Source: Homarus americanus
Lineage: Eukaryota; Arthropoda; Malacostraca; Decapoda; Nephropidae
DNA length: 64,000 nucleotides
Direction: 5' to 3'
Assembly (NCBI RefSeq): GCF_018991925.1
Contig: NW_024756914.1
Coordinates: forward strand, 7,614,817 to 7,678,816
How positions within the stretch are numbered: position 1 is the first letter of the stretch; each line of letters begins with the position of its first letter. A model generated the notes under the pieces. The model was not told the DNA's origin. It made no database searches and worked only from the letters and a program-made list of their open reading frames with translations. Below are positions 32,649 through 43,458 of the stretch, one piece after another. Made by a program: the position numbers and the translations under genes.

Positions 32649-35108
32649 TTAGAGGTCTAATTTAATTACAGGTCTCCTAACTCTGTTTGATCTTCTAGGA
32701 CTATTCCCTCCATCAAGTTTTACAGGGGTTTTACTTGCACTCTGTGCATTATCAGTGACAGACATATCATCACTACAATCAGTTGACACAGTGAGTGGAT
32801 GCTGGGAAACATCATCTTTGACATCATCATCATGATGATCATCTGAAACTGTGTCAAGTTTATCATCATGTCCTGGTGCTACATTCATCTCGTCATGTGC
32901 CTGAATGATGTGATCCACATGAACATATCTCAAAGAGTTACCACATTTCACTAAATATGTCCTAGATCCACATATCTTGTCAATGACACCAGTTATCCAC
33001 TTTGCATGTACAGTACCATAACCTTTAGCCATGTTCCTAACTCTCACCCTATCATTTACCTTGAACGCTCTTTCACTGGAACTCTTATCCTGATACATTT
33101 TTTGTTGAGTTTGTTTCCTCTCTACAACTTCAAACAGACTTGGCTTAACTAAACTTAATCTTGTTCTCAACTGTCTCTTCACCATTAACTCTGCAGGAGT
33201 ACATCCTGTCACACTATGTGGCGTGGTTCTGTATCCGAGTAAGAAATTTGCTAGTCTGTGTTTCATTGATTTTCCTACAGTTCCTTGAATTACCTGCTTG
33301 GAAAGTGCTTCCTTTACAATTCTAACTGATCTCTCAGCTGCACCATTAGAAGCAGGATGATAGGGTGGGGTCAGTACATGCTTTACACCGTTGAATTTCA
33401 TGAAGTTTTTAAACTCTGATGATTGGAATGGAGGACCATTGTCAGAAACTACCTCTTCTGGTATTCCATGTTCGGCAAACATTAATCTTAATTCATCAAT
33501 GGTGCTACCAGCATTAGTACTGTACATGTGCTTAACTTCAATCCACTTTGAATGGCTATCAATTAATACAAGAAATTTGTCTGTTCCCTTATCACAGTGT
33601 ACTGCGCACCTCATTGTCATTCCTAAGAACCCGTTTTAATTCATATTACGCTACATAATATTCAAATCCACCGCGCTTGTAGAATCTCAGGAGAGACGTG
33701 TATTTCCCAGCTGTTTTACCCTCAGGATCACTCTCAGTAAGACCCGCCTTCGAACACAGTTGTCACTACGTTTATTGCATTCTCTACTGGCAAACGCAAC
33801 CTTGAATTAGTCTGTTTAAATCAACTTTAGTAATTCGCCAGACCTTTGTCAACTGAGGGTCATCTTTGAATGAGTAACAGTTAGTTTGTTTGTGATTATT
33901 GTTATTGCGTGAGTAGCGATCACTGGCAACTCAGGGGTATATAAACTCAAGATGGCCAGGGAGCGCGTCCCCTGACGCTGCCCCGTTTGTCTCCAGATCG
34001 AGGGTGGGCTTAATTGAAACCCACCGGTCGCTCGGAGCCGGTGGATACCCAGCAGTGGTCAATATAGGAGTGATGGCGCTGATTCGGCATGATTAATCGG
34101 CTCTACTCTACCTCGTGGGCCGAGGACCCCAAACCCACCTCGGGTCGGAGTGTAACCGACCACAACAGTAGTTGTTAGAGGCGCCAGTGCTATACCCTGG
34201 GACTGGCCTTGGAGTTATGGTCCACAGTGTGGTTGTATGTGTTTTTTACCAGTATGTTTTATACGAAATAAATCAATTAAGACATGTTATGGTTTCACCC
34301 TTCTTTACCCTTATCGATCTGGTCAATGGAAAACCTAACCCAATGCCTAGTCCACTCTGCCCCCTACCTAACGAGCTACATGCTGTCCAGAGGGGGTCTG
34401 GTGGCAGCGACCCTTAGAAATTAAGATTAGAGTTAAGTTATCCCCTTAGATTTAGTGACCCCAGAATCTGGCAGTATAACAGAAGTCAATGTGTACTCTT
34501 TGGAAGGGACGGGTAGGCCATTTCCAGGTTTTCAAAGGTGTGCTGGGTGACATACTCCTAACATTCTGACAAACAGAGCACTCACGTACCATCATTTCTA
34601 TTTCACCATCCAGTTTAGGCCACCACACAAAACTTCTGGCCAGTGCTTTCATAGCACATATACCTGGATGTTCAAAATGCAGTTCATTCAAAATTTGCCC
34701 TCTAAAACACTGTGGAATTAACACCCTCATACCCCACAACACACATCCCTGTTCTGCTGATAATTGACATCTCCTTAAATGATACGGTTGAAAGTCTAAG
34801 GATGGACAAATCTCTGGCCATCCATTTAGTGTATACTCCAGGACTCTTCCTAATACAACATCTTTCCTAGTTTCATGAGCAATCATTCCGGAGGTGACTG
34901 GAAAATCTTCTGCTATCATGGTTACAGCATAAACCTTAGGCTCTACTCCATCATTTGATCCACTACCTGGCAACCTTGGCAAAGCATCTGCATTGGAATG
35001 ATCATCTGAACGTCTGTACTGTATCTCATAGTCATATGCCGACAATATCAAAGCCCATCTCTGCATTCTTGCTGCAGCAAGTGTAGGAACAGGTGATTTA
35101 GGACCCAA
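32649..35108 (-). pseudogene. Gypsy-2 end of RNase H and integrase, disrupted by a solo LTR
   Basis: 34452-35108 carries the tail of RNase H (RMQRWALILSAYDYEIQY) and the integrase zinc region (HFEHPGICAMKA ... ECSVCQNV). It reaches the first catalytic Asp (RVHIDF), where the frame enters the inserted LTR. After the LTR, 32649-33590 resumes with GTDKFLVLIDSHSKWIEV, then SDNGPPFQ (Asp) and HPASNGAAERSV (Glu), then a C-terminal region with YLVKCGNSLRYVHVDHI and a Ser/Asp-rich tail to a stop near 32649. All three catalytic acids of the integrase are present, but on two sides of an 881-bp insertion, so the protein cannot be made from this copy. Confidence 0.9.
33598..34478 (+). mobile_element. Solo LTR, family A, short form, copy 3
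   Basis: 881 bp from TGTACTGCGCACCTC to GGCAGTATA, flanked by ACAG at 33594-33597 and 34479-34482. It breaks Gypsy-2 integrase just after RVHIDFC. LTR-like signals in the plus orientation are TATATAAA at 33938-33945 and AATAAA at 34267-34272. The ends TGTACTGC and GCAGTATA are nearly inverted. The right-hand 200 bp contains TCTGGTGGCAGCGACC, resembling a primer-binding site but located inside the repeat. About 33772-33900 matches family B (467-600). Confidence 0.85.
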
Positions 35109-37612
35109 AATTGCCGAGAGGCTTGTGATCAGTTATTAAAACAAAATTCCTCCCATATAGATACTGGTGAAATTTCTTTACTCCAAATATGATAGACAAA
35201 GCCTCTTTCTCTATTTGTGCATAATTTTTCTCGCTTTGGGTAAGAGTTCTCGAGGCATATGCAATGGGACTTTCTTCACCGTTATCCATTATGTGACTTA
35301 TGACAGCACCTAATCCATAGCCCGATGCATCACAAGCAAGCTTTAGTGTTCTACTGGTATCATAGTGGACCAAAACATCAGTACTAGACAGAGCAGCTTT
35401 ACAATCTTCAAATGACTTCTGAGTTGCACTGTTCCATTTCCATGGTATCCCTTTCTTTAATAGTTCATGCAGAGGGGCTAAAACTGATGAAAGTCCACTC
35501 AAGAACCTTGAATAATACTGTATCATACCTAGGAAAGCTTTCAATTCACTGACATTTTTTGGAGCAGGTAAATTTACTATGGCTCCTACTTTATCTTCCA
35601 CAGGTCTCAGCCCTTCTGCATTCACTTTGTAGCCAAGATAAGTTACTTCTTTAGCTAGGAATGAACATTTGCTCTTGTTGAGCCTGACATTGTGTGCCAA
35701 CAATCTTTCGAATACTGTGGCTAGGGTTTTGACATGATTTTGGATGTCACTGTCAACAATAAGGACATCATCCTGAAAACATAACACATTGGGAAGACCC
35801 ACAAGAATTTTGTCCATGATGCACCGAAATAACTTTGGTGCACTTTTAACACCATAAGGCAACCTTTTGAACTTATACAATCCTTTATGAGTGTTGATGG
35901 TAAGGTACCGTTGACTTTCAGCATCAACAGAGACCTGAGCAAATGCTTGGGACAAGTCTAACTTAGTGAAAATGGTTCCACCTGTTAGTGCAGCAAACAA
36001 ATCTTGAAATGTGGGTAAGGGATATTGCTCATCCTCAACTGCTTGGTTAATGGTAACTTTATAATCACCACATAGTCTAACAGATTTATCAGCTTTAGGT
36101 ACAATTACTATTGGAGCAGCCCAATTGCTCTTGGCGGTTTTCACAATAATTCCCTCACTCACAAGTCTGTCTAATTCCTTCTCAACCTCACCTTTCAATG
36201 CATAAGGTACAGGTCTGGACTTAACATATATGGGTGTAACATCTTTGTCAATGGTGATATGAGCTTCATAACCCTTTATACCACCCTGTCCCTTTACAAA
36301 TAAAATCTTGTATTTTTCAAGCAATTTCTCTAGACCTGGAATACTGTTATACATTCTAACACTAAATATCTCCTTCCAGTCCATCTCAAGTTCACACAAC
36401 CAGTTCTTACCTAACAAAGTTGGTCTATTCACATAACTAGCTATAATTAATGGCAACTTTAAATTCTGATTTTTGTACTTTACCTCACACTCTAATTTAC
36501 CTTCTGTGTTCAAAATCTCTCCAGTATAAGTTCTCAACTTGACACCTGAGTCTTCTAGAGGCACATGCGCAAATAGTTTCTCATACATATCTTTACTCAT
36601 TATGGAGAAATCAGCTGCAGTATCCATTTCCATGGTTACAGGTGTGTCATTAATACACAAGTCCACATTATACCTACGTTTAACTTTCTCTTCACGACTG
36701 GTGTAAATAGTAAACACATGGGCACTCTCATCACTATCAGATCCAAAATTACTAACACTCTCATGAATACTGTTTTTCATTTCCTTCTCTCCACCTTCAA
36801 CTGCATATACTCTACATCTATCACTTCTACAGGCAGGAGCAATATGTCCAATACGTTGACAATTGTAACATTTTGAATTCTTGAACTTACACTGAAAGCT
36901 TTCATGTTTCCCTCGGCACCTCTTACATTTTAAATCAGCATGTGTTCCTTGTTTTGTGGCATATTTATTCCTTTTGGCTTCAGTTACTTTACACACTGAG
37001 CCATTACTGCCAACTGTTTCACTACCAGCATTGGGAACAAATTCTCTGGGTTTTTTCTCGGCCAATTCCATGCTTGTAGCTATCTGAGATGCACTTTCAA
37101 AAGTTAAGTTAGTGGTGTTCATTAACTTATTCTGTATTTTTTCATAATTCAGGCCTATTACAAACCTGTCTCTTAGAGCTCGGTTCAAGAACTGTCCAAA
37201 GTTACAGTGAATGGATAACTTCTTCAAAGCTACTATATAATTACTTACTGATTCATCTTTACCTCTATCTCTGGTGCCAAATCTGTAACTTTCAGCGATC
37301 TCAAGTGGAGCAGGATCAAAATGTTGCTTCAGAATCTTGGTAATCTGAATCAATGAGGAGTCTTTGGGTTTGTCTGGAGTAAGCAGATTGACCAGAGTAG
37401 AATAAACATTAGCTCCTACCTCTGTCAAAAAGATTGCTTGTCTTTTCAAGGACTTTTCTCTTCTCCGCATCCCCACCGTCGTCCATTAATTCATTTGCCA
37501 GAAAGAAGAAGTCCATTCTCTCACAATATGATGTGAAATCTTCCTTGTCTGCATCATACTCCCCCACTCGTCCGATGTATCCACTGACGCCAGACATGGT
37601 TGCTCTCTTCAC
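35098..37612 (-). pseudogene. gag-pol: Gypsy-2 Gag-Pol: Gag, protease, RT, RNase H
   Basis: Gag starts MKRATMSGVSGYIGRVGEY at 37612 and loses frame near 37440-37470. The main frame (35098-37476) then carries the rest of Gag, with zinc-binding CKRCRGKHESFQC and CYNCQRIGHIAPAC near 36830-36930. Protease: MDTAADFSIM near 36610. RT: TKLDLSQAFAQV near 35950 and FQDDVLIVD near 35770. RNase H: LACDASGYGLGAV near 35310 and LITDHKPL near 35120. Catalytic residues are all present. One extra G near 35117 (CTCGGCAATT on the minus strand) shifts the frame at the end of RNase H, and Pol continues at 35108-34452. The capsid-protease-RT part (over 700 codons) is uninterrupted, unlike all Gypsy-1 copies. Confidence 0.9.
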
Positions 37613-37691
37613 TTAAATTCTCCAGGTTCAGAGTAGCCTTCCCTTCAGTGGTCACTATCCTCTCTTCACGGACTTCACCAACACTTTGAGA

Positions 37692-37709
37692 ATCCCATCC
37701 TCGTCGCCA
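37692..37709 (-). promoter_or_regulatory. Primer-binding site of Gypsy-2 copy B
   Basis: On the minus strand TGGCGACGAGGATGGGAT follows the 5' LTR after one base. The TGG start matches a tRNA CCA end. This sequence type is common in Ty3/mdg4 elements. Confidence 0.82.
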
Positions 37710-37710
37710 G

Positions 37711-37882
37711 TGTAGTATCTTGGGTTATTTAATGGGAGAATGAAGAGTCACATGGTCTGTCTGGCTGGCTGTTTATTCTCTGTTCTTGGTTACAACGTGC
37801 CTAACACATTTCGTAAGAAGTAACATAATATATAATATATACATTCAATAAAGGCAGCATATAAACATACATATATATAACA
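37711..37882 (-). repeat. 5' LTR of Gypsy-2 copy B
   Basis: 172 bp, TG...CA ends on the plus strand (TGTAGTATC...ATATAACA). The complementary orientation starts TGTTATATATATG. It differs from the other LTR only at the GTGTT/GGGTT position (about 37723). Confidence 0.92.
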
Positions 37883-38028
37883 CTTGGGACTTTGAAGAAG
37901 TATGTCGAAGAAATGAAAATTAACGGACCTACTGTTAGGGGAGAGGAGGAACACCAGGAACGTCTCCAGCGCAGGAACAATGTACAGTAATAGTTTTTGG
38001 AGTCCCAGAGAGCCAGGCAGAGGGAACT

Positions 38029-38496
38029 GTGAGTAAGGAAACACACGATAAGGTGCTGTTTCAAAATATTTTTACAGAGGTTCTGAATATTCCATCAACC
38101 CCTCAGGATGTGAGGAGGCTGGGACAAAAGCAGGGGGCTAAGCCTCGCCCCCTCAGGATCACACTAGTGAGTGAGGAGGAGAAATGGCAGGTTATTCGGC
38201 AGGCAAAAAACTTAGCAAGGAGCGAGGCATTTCGGGATGTATTCATTCACCCAGACGGCACGGTAATGCAGAGGGAACAGCACAAGAAGCTCCTGCAGGA
38301 CTTGAAGCAGAAGAGGGAGGAGTCGAGGAGGAACGGGGACAGGTGTACATGGGTTATACTCAGGCGGAGGGTAGTGGAAACAAGTGTACCGACACAGGGC
38401 CAGGGGGCAGCAGTGCACCCTCCACCCATTCAATCCCCCACCCGGGAGGCGGCACCAGCTCAGCCTACCGGACAGGAGGAGGCGAGCGCCGTGTAA
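38029..38496 (+). pseudogene. LINE ORF1 C-terminal part of copy L3
   Basis: It encodes DVRRLGQKQGAKPRPLRITL and then EEEKWQVIRQAKNLA, the RRM-like RNA-binding block typical of ORF1 in CR1/L2/Jockey-type LINEs (pattern RLG...PRPLKV). A basic Lys/Arg-rich tail (QEHKKLLQDLKQKREESRR-like) follows. The part joining it to the N-terminal half has a stop near 37989-37993 (TAATAG), so ORF1 is broken apart from the Gypsy-2 insertion. A second, truncated copy is at about 41637-42140. Confidence 0.8.
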
Positions 38497-38574
38497 GCAA
38501 TGACATTTCTAACCACACCCTGCAAAATACAGTGTACTTAGCAAATGCTGCAGCTTCTCAGAATGCTGGGGGAG

Positions 38575-41517
38575 CGGGTTTATTACTAAGAGCAGAGACG
38601 TTACCGAGAAAAAATTCTGGCTTGAATGTCATGTACACTAATACTGACACGTTCCTTGATAAGAGAGAGGAGTTTGAAACACTACTAAGAGTACACCAAC
38701 CAGATACTGTAGGTGTTGTAGAACTGTTGTACAAGAACAGGAGAATCGACCCAGAAGAATGTGAGTTCAGTATTGCTGGATATGACTCATTTACGAACCT
38801 TTCTCAAGAAACTTGCAAGAGGGGTGTGGTTATCTACGCTAGGCAAGACCTCAGAGCCAGCCAGGTGAGGGTACAGGGAGGATGTTTTTGAAGAGTCCAA
38901 GTGGTGTAAAATTAAATTAAAGGGAGGGGACTTACTTATCGTCGGGTGTATCTACAGATCCCCAAACTGTGGCCCACTAAATCAAAGGAACTTAAGAACC
39001 TTAATAAACAGCGCAGCGATGCTCAACCCTACCCACCTCCTTATCATGGGGGACTTTAACTATGGCGACATCGACTGAGAAACGAGTCCACCCCGAATGA
39101 CTTGAATAACCCTGCTACTCTTTTTATAGAAACTCTGAGAGATAATTTTCTGTTCCAACATGTTAGAGACCCGACACATTACAGAGGGGAGCAAACACCC
39201 AAGCCACTTGACCTCATCATAACAAACGAGGAGGGTATGGTGGCCAAACTGGAACACCTTGCCCCAGTTGGCACCAGTCACCATACAGTGTTGTCATTCA
39301 GATTTAACTGTTACCTGGTTCAGGATAAGGCCAGGCCAATGTGCAAATATTACAGGGGAAATTACAATGGGATGAGGGAAGAGATGAGGGGTATCAACTG
39401 GCCTAACTTATTAAGGTACAAGAACGCAGACACTACACTGAATATCATAACTAGTAAAGTGACCCATTTGATCGATAAATATATACCCAAGACCAAACCC
39501 AGTGCCTCTAGGAATACGAGGGGATCCCTATACATGAACCATGCGGAGGTCGACAAATTTAGGAAGAAAATCCAGAAATTCAAGATGTGGGTTGGGTCAA
39601 ATGATGAGCAGGACAGGAGGATGTATGCAAGAGCCAGAAACCAAGCATAGATAGAATGTAGAAGGGCTGAAAAGGAATTCCAGAGGCTGGCTGCAAGCGA
39701 GGTCAAGTCAAACCCAAAGGCGTTTTACCGCTATGCAAAGTCGAAATTGAAAACGCGAGTAGGAGTATCAGACCTGAGGCTTGAAGATGGTAGTTACGCA
39801 GATTCTGACCAGGATAAAGCTGAGGCATTGAACAGCTTCTTTTCCTCAGTGTTCACAAAAGAGGATGCAACTAACTTTCCTGCGTTTGAGGACAGACGGT
39901 TCGACACAGCACTGACCCACATTGTGTTCACCGAAGAGGGTATTAGAAATAAACTGTCCAGGCTAAAGGTCCATAAGAGTCCCGGACCTGATATGGTGCA
40001 TCCTAGAGTGCTAAGAGAGTTGTGCAACGAGCTTGCAGAGCCCCTGGAGATCCTGTCTTGTAAATGCCTGGATGAACAAATGGTCCCCAGTGATTGGAAA
40101 GTGGCTTATGTGAGTTCTATCTTCAAGAAGGGCGATCGTCACTCCACGAACAACTATAGACCGGTAAGCCTGCCCAGCATAATATGTAAAGTACTTAAGA
40201 GTATTATCAGAGATGCCGCAATGGAACATATAATATGAAACAACCTTGTAAAAGATTGCCAACACGGTTTTATGCCGGGGCGCTCCTGCCTAACACAATT
40301 GCTCAAGGAATTGGATATTTGGACCCATATTCTGGAACAGGGTGGTAATATCGACAATATTTATCCAGATTTTGCCAAGGCTTTCGACAGTGTACCCCAC
40401 GAAAGGCTGAAAATCAAACTGGAAGGGTACGGAATTCGGGGAAATGTCCTAGAGTGGATAGAAGACTTTCTACATGACCGCAAGCAGTGTGTGGTGATTA
40501 ATGGTACGAAATCGTCATCTGTGCCTGTCACAAGTGGGGTACCACAGGGCAGTGTATTGGACCAGCTGTTGTTTGTTTGTTTCATAAATGACATGCCTGA
40601 CGTTGTACACTCCTCCATACAAATGTTTGCCGATGACGCCAAGTTATTTCGGGAAATTAAGAACCAAGCGGACTGTGAAGAGCTGCATAAGGACATCTGT
40701 GGGCTCCAGGAATGGTCGAAGAAATGGCTGCTGAGATTCAACGTCACGAAGTGTAAGAGGATGCACCTGGGGCGTACCAACGGTAAGGAGGCGTATCATA
40801 TGTCCCAACGGGATGAAGAAACTGCGCTAGTTGCGACTGTGTGTGAGAAGGACCTAGGTGTGTATGTTGATAATGAGCTGAAGTTCTCGGGCCATTGTGA
40901 GAAGAAGGTAAATCAGGCAAATAAATTATTGGGTCATATAAGAAGGTCGTTCAGATATCTAGACGGTCCGTCCCTCGTAACGATCTTCAGGAGTGAAGTG
41001 CTTCCCCATCTGGAGTACTCTCACCCCATCTGGTCCCCGAGATATGCTCGAGACTGTCAGTTGGTTGAAAATGTTCAAAGGAGGGCCACCAGACTAGTGC
41101 CTGCACTTCGGCATCTCAGTTACCCTGAGAGATTGGAGCGCCTGAACTTGCCTAGCTTATACTACAGACGGGCAAGGGCGGACCTAGATGAGGTGTATAA
41201 GCATCTCAGGGGGCACTACTCAGTTGAGTGTCCGTACTTGGAGCTGGCGGACGCTCGCCCCACAAGGGGTCACAGCTCAAGATTGAAGAAGCCTCAAGTC
41301 CAGAAAACCGTGAGGGCAAACTTTTTTTGAAGTGAGGGTTTTAAACTCTTGGAACAATCTACCAGAGAGTGTTGTGACGGCACCGAGTGTGAGATATTTC
41401 AAGACAAGACTTGACCTACACTGGAGCGGGTTCAGGTACATTCAGGAGCCAGTGCATGCCCAGTATTTGCCAACAGTGCGTGACAGAGACGTTACCGATC
41501 GCCCGGGCGGCTAGCGA
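38575..41517 (+). pseudogene. LINE ORF2 (APE-type endonuclease and RT) of copy L3
   Basis: ORF2 would nick DNA and reverse transcribe LINE RNA in place. Endonuclease: LNVMYTNTDTFLDK near 38620, VGVVELLYKN near 38710, MGDFNYGDID near 39047, GTSHHTVLSF near 39275 (SHH where SDH is usual). [12 protein letters not shown] near 40370, SGVPQGSVL near 40535, MFADDAKLF near 40624, followed by the conserved C-terminal block (RRATRLVPALRHLSYPERLE, NSWNNLPESVV) to about 41517. Lesions: a 2-base loss near 38880 (GGGAGG against GGGAGAGG at 42512), a TGA near 39077, TAG at 39648-39650 where copy L4 has AAG, TGA at 40236-40238, and a frameshift near 41330. RT itself (40272-41330) is open. Confidence 0.87.
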
Positions 41518-42181
41518 GCCGATCTTTTGGTGAAGAAGATAAATGAAAAGGGAAAGTAATCAGAGACATGACAGATCGCCCAAGCGGCTAACAAGCCGAT
41601 CAGGGGCGAAGAGGATAAAAGGAAAAAGATAAAAGAGTCCCCGAGAGCCAAGCGGAGGGAACTGAGAGTAAGGTAACACACGATAATATGCAGTTTAAGA
41701 ATATTTGTACAGAGGTTCTGAAGATGCCATCAACCCCACAGGATGTGGGGAGGCTGGGACAAAAGCAGGGGGATAAGCCTCGCCCCCTCAGGATCACACT
41801 AGTGAGCGAGGAAGAGAAATGGGAGGTTATTCGGCAGGAAAAAAAACTTAGCAAGTAGCGAGGCATCTCGGAATGTATTCATTAACCCAGATTGCACGAT
41901 AATTCAGAGGGAACAGCACAAGAAGCTCCTGCAGGACTTGAAGCAGAAGAGGGAGGAGTTAAAGAGGAACGGGGACAGGTGTACATGGGATATATTCAGG
42001 GGAAGGGAAGTGGAAGCAAGTGTGCCAACACAGGGCCAGGGGGCAGCGGCGCACCCTCCACCCGCTCCTCCCCCCCACCCGGGAGGTGGAACCAGCTCCG
42101 ACTACCAGACAGGAGGAGGCGAGCGCCGCATAAACAATGACATTTCTAGCCACACCCTGCAAAATACAGTGTACTTAACAA

Positions 42182-43458
42182 ATGCTGCAACTTCTGAGAA
42201 TGAGGGGGGGGCAGGGGTTACTGCTAAGAGCAGAGACGCTACCGAGAACAAATTCTGGCTTGAATGTCATGTACACTAATACTGACACGTTTCTTGATAA
42301 GAGAGAGGAATTTGAAACACCACTGAAAGCACACCAAAGAGATATTGTGGAAGTTGTCGAACTGTTGTACAAGAACGGGAGAATTGACCCAGAGGAATGT
42401 GAGTTCAGTATTGCTGGATATGACTCATTTATGAACCTTTCTCAAGAAACTTGCAAGAGGGGTGTGGTTATCTATGCTAGGCAAGACCTTAGAGCCAGCC
42501 AGGCGAGGGTACAGGGAGAGGATGTTTTTGAAGAGTCCAAGTGGTGTAAAATTAAATTAAAGGAAGGGGACTTACTTATCGTCGGGTGTATCTACAGATC
42601 CCCAAACTGTGGCCCACTAAATCAAAGGACCTTAAGAGCCTTAATAGACAAAGTGGCGATGCTCAACCCTAGCCACCTCCTTATCATGAGGGACTTTAAC
42701 TGTGGCGACATCGACTGGAGAAACGAGTTCACCCCAAGTGACTTGAATAACCCTGCTACTCTTTTTGTAGAAACTCTGAGAGATAATTTTCTGTTTCAAC
42801 ATGTTAGAGACCCGACACATACAGAGGGGAGCAAACACCCAAGCCACTAGACCTCATCATAACAAACGAGGAGGGTATGGTGGCCAAACTGGAACACCTT
42901 GTCTCAGTTGGCACCAGTCACCATATAGCGTTGTCATTCAGATTTAACTGTTACCTAGTTCAAGATAAGACCAGGCCAAGGTGCAAATATTACAGGGGAA
43001 ATTACAACGGGATGAGGGAAGAGATGAGGGGTATCCACTGGCCTGACTCATTTTTTTTCTTTTATCCTCTTCACCACTGATCGGCTCGTTAGCCGCTTGG
43101 GCGATCAGTCACGTCTCTGAGCAGTTTTCCTTTTCATTTATCCTCTTCACCAAAAGATCGGCTCGCTAGCCACCCGGGCGATCGGTCACGTCTCTGTCAC
43201 GCACTGTTGGCAAATACTGGTCAAGCAGACACTACGCTGAATACCATAACTAGTAAAATGACTCATTTGATCGATAAATACGTACCCAAGACCAAACCCA
43301 GTGCCTCTAGGAATACCAGGGGATCCCTACACATGAACCATGCGACTGTCGACAAAGTTAAGAAGAAAACCCAGAAACTCAAGACGTGGGTTGGGTCAAA
43401 TGATGAGCAGGACAGGAGGATGTATGCAAGAGCCAGAAACCAAGCAAAGATAGAATGA
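42182..43458 (+). pseudogene. LINE endonuclease fragment of copy L4
   Basis: The open part 42182-42850 carries LNVMYTNTDTFLDK, VEVVELLYKN and MRDFNCGDIDW, then LRDNFLFQHVRDPTH. It retains the two bases missing from copy L3 near 38880 and so reads through that point. A base loss near 42820 shifts frame to 42877-43080, which has GTSHHIALSF, again SHH. 43207-43458 is the following linker region after the inserted tail. Useful as the reference for lesions in L3. Confidence 0.8.
43049..43225 (-). repeat. Inserted LINE 3' tail (two hairpin units)
   Basis: A minus-strand 5'-truncated LINE end with two ~75-bp units, each with GATCGGCTCGTTAGCC or close to it, and GCACTGTTGGCAAATACTGG at its inner end. 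A poly(T)/TTTTATCC edge at 43049-43063 marks the 3' end. It is about 175 bp long, among the shortest insertions of this family here. Confidence 0.75.

Larger units (their letters stand above)
32323..37882 (-). mobile_element. Gypsy-2 LTR retrotransposon, copy B, near complete
   Basis: The LTRs are 32323-32494 and 37711-37882, each 172 bp and differing at one base. A 5-bp duplication CTTGG flanks it (32318-32322 and 37883-37887). The primer-binding site is at 37692-37709 and the polypurine tract at about 32495-32514. Order on the minus strand: 5' LTR, gag, protease, RT, RNase H, integrase, 3' LTR. Lesions: a gag frameshift near 37440-37470, a one-base insertion near 35117, and a solo LTR (33598-34478) inside integrase. 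LTR identity implies a recent insertion. Confidence 0.93.
31060..41636 (+). mobile_element. CR1/L2-like LINE, copy L3, near full length, split by Gypsy-2
   Basis: The 5' region is at about 31060-31960 (with two tandem monomers), ORF1 at 31962-32322 plus 37888-38496, ORF2 from about 38575 to 41517, and the 3' tail to about 41636. Gypsy-2 copy B (32323-37882) lies inside ORF1 with duplicated CTTGG. Without Gypsy-2 the element would be about 5 kb. The 3' tail has two tandem ~75-bp units with a hairpin each and ends in A-rich GGATAAAAGG-type repeats. Confidence 0.88.
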
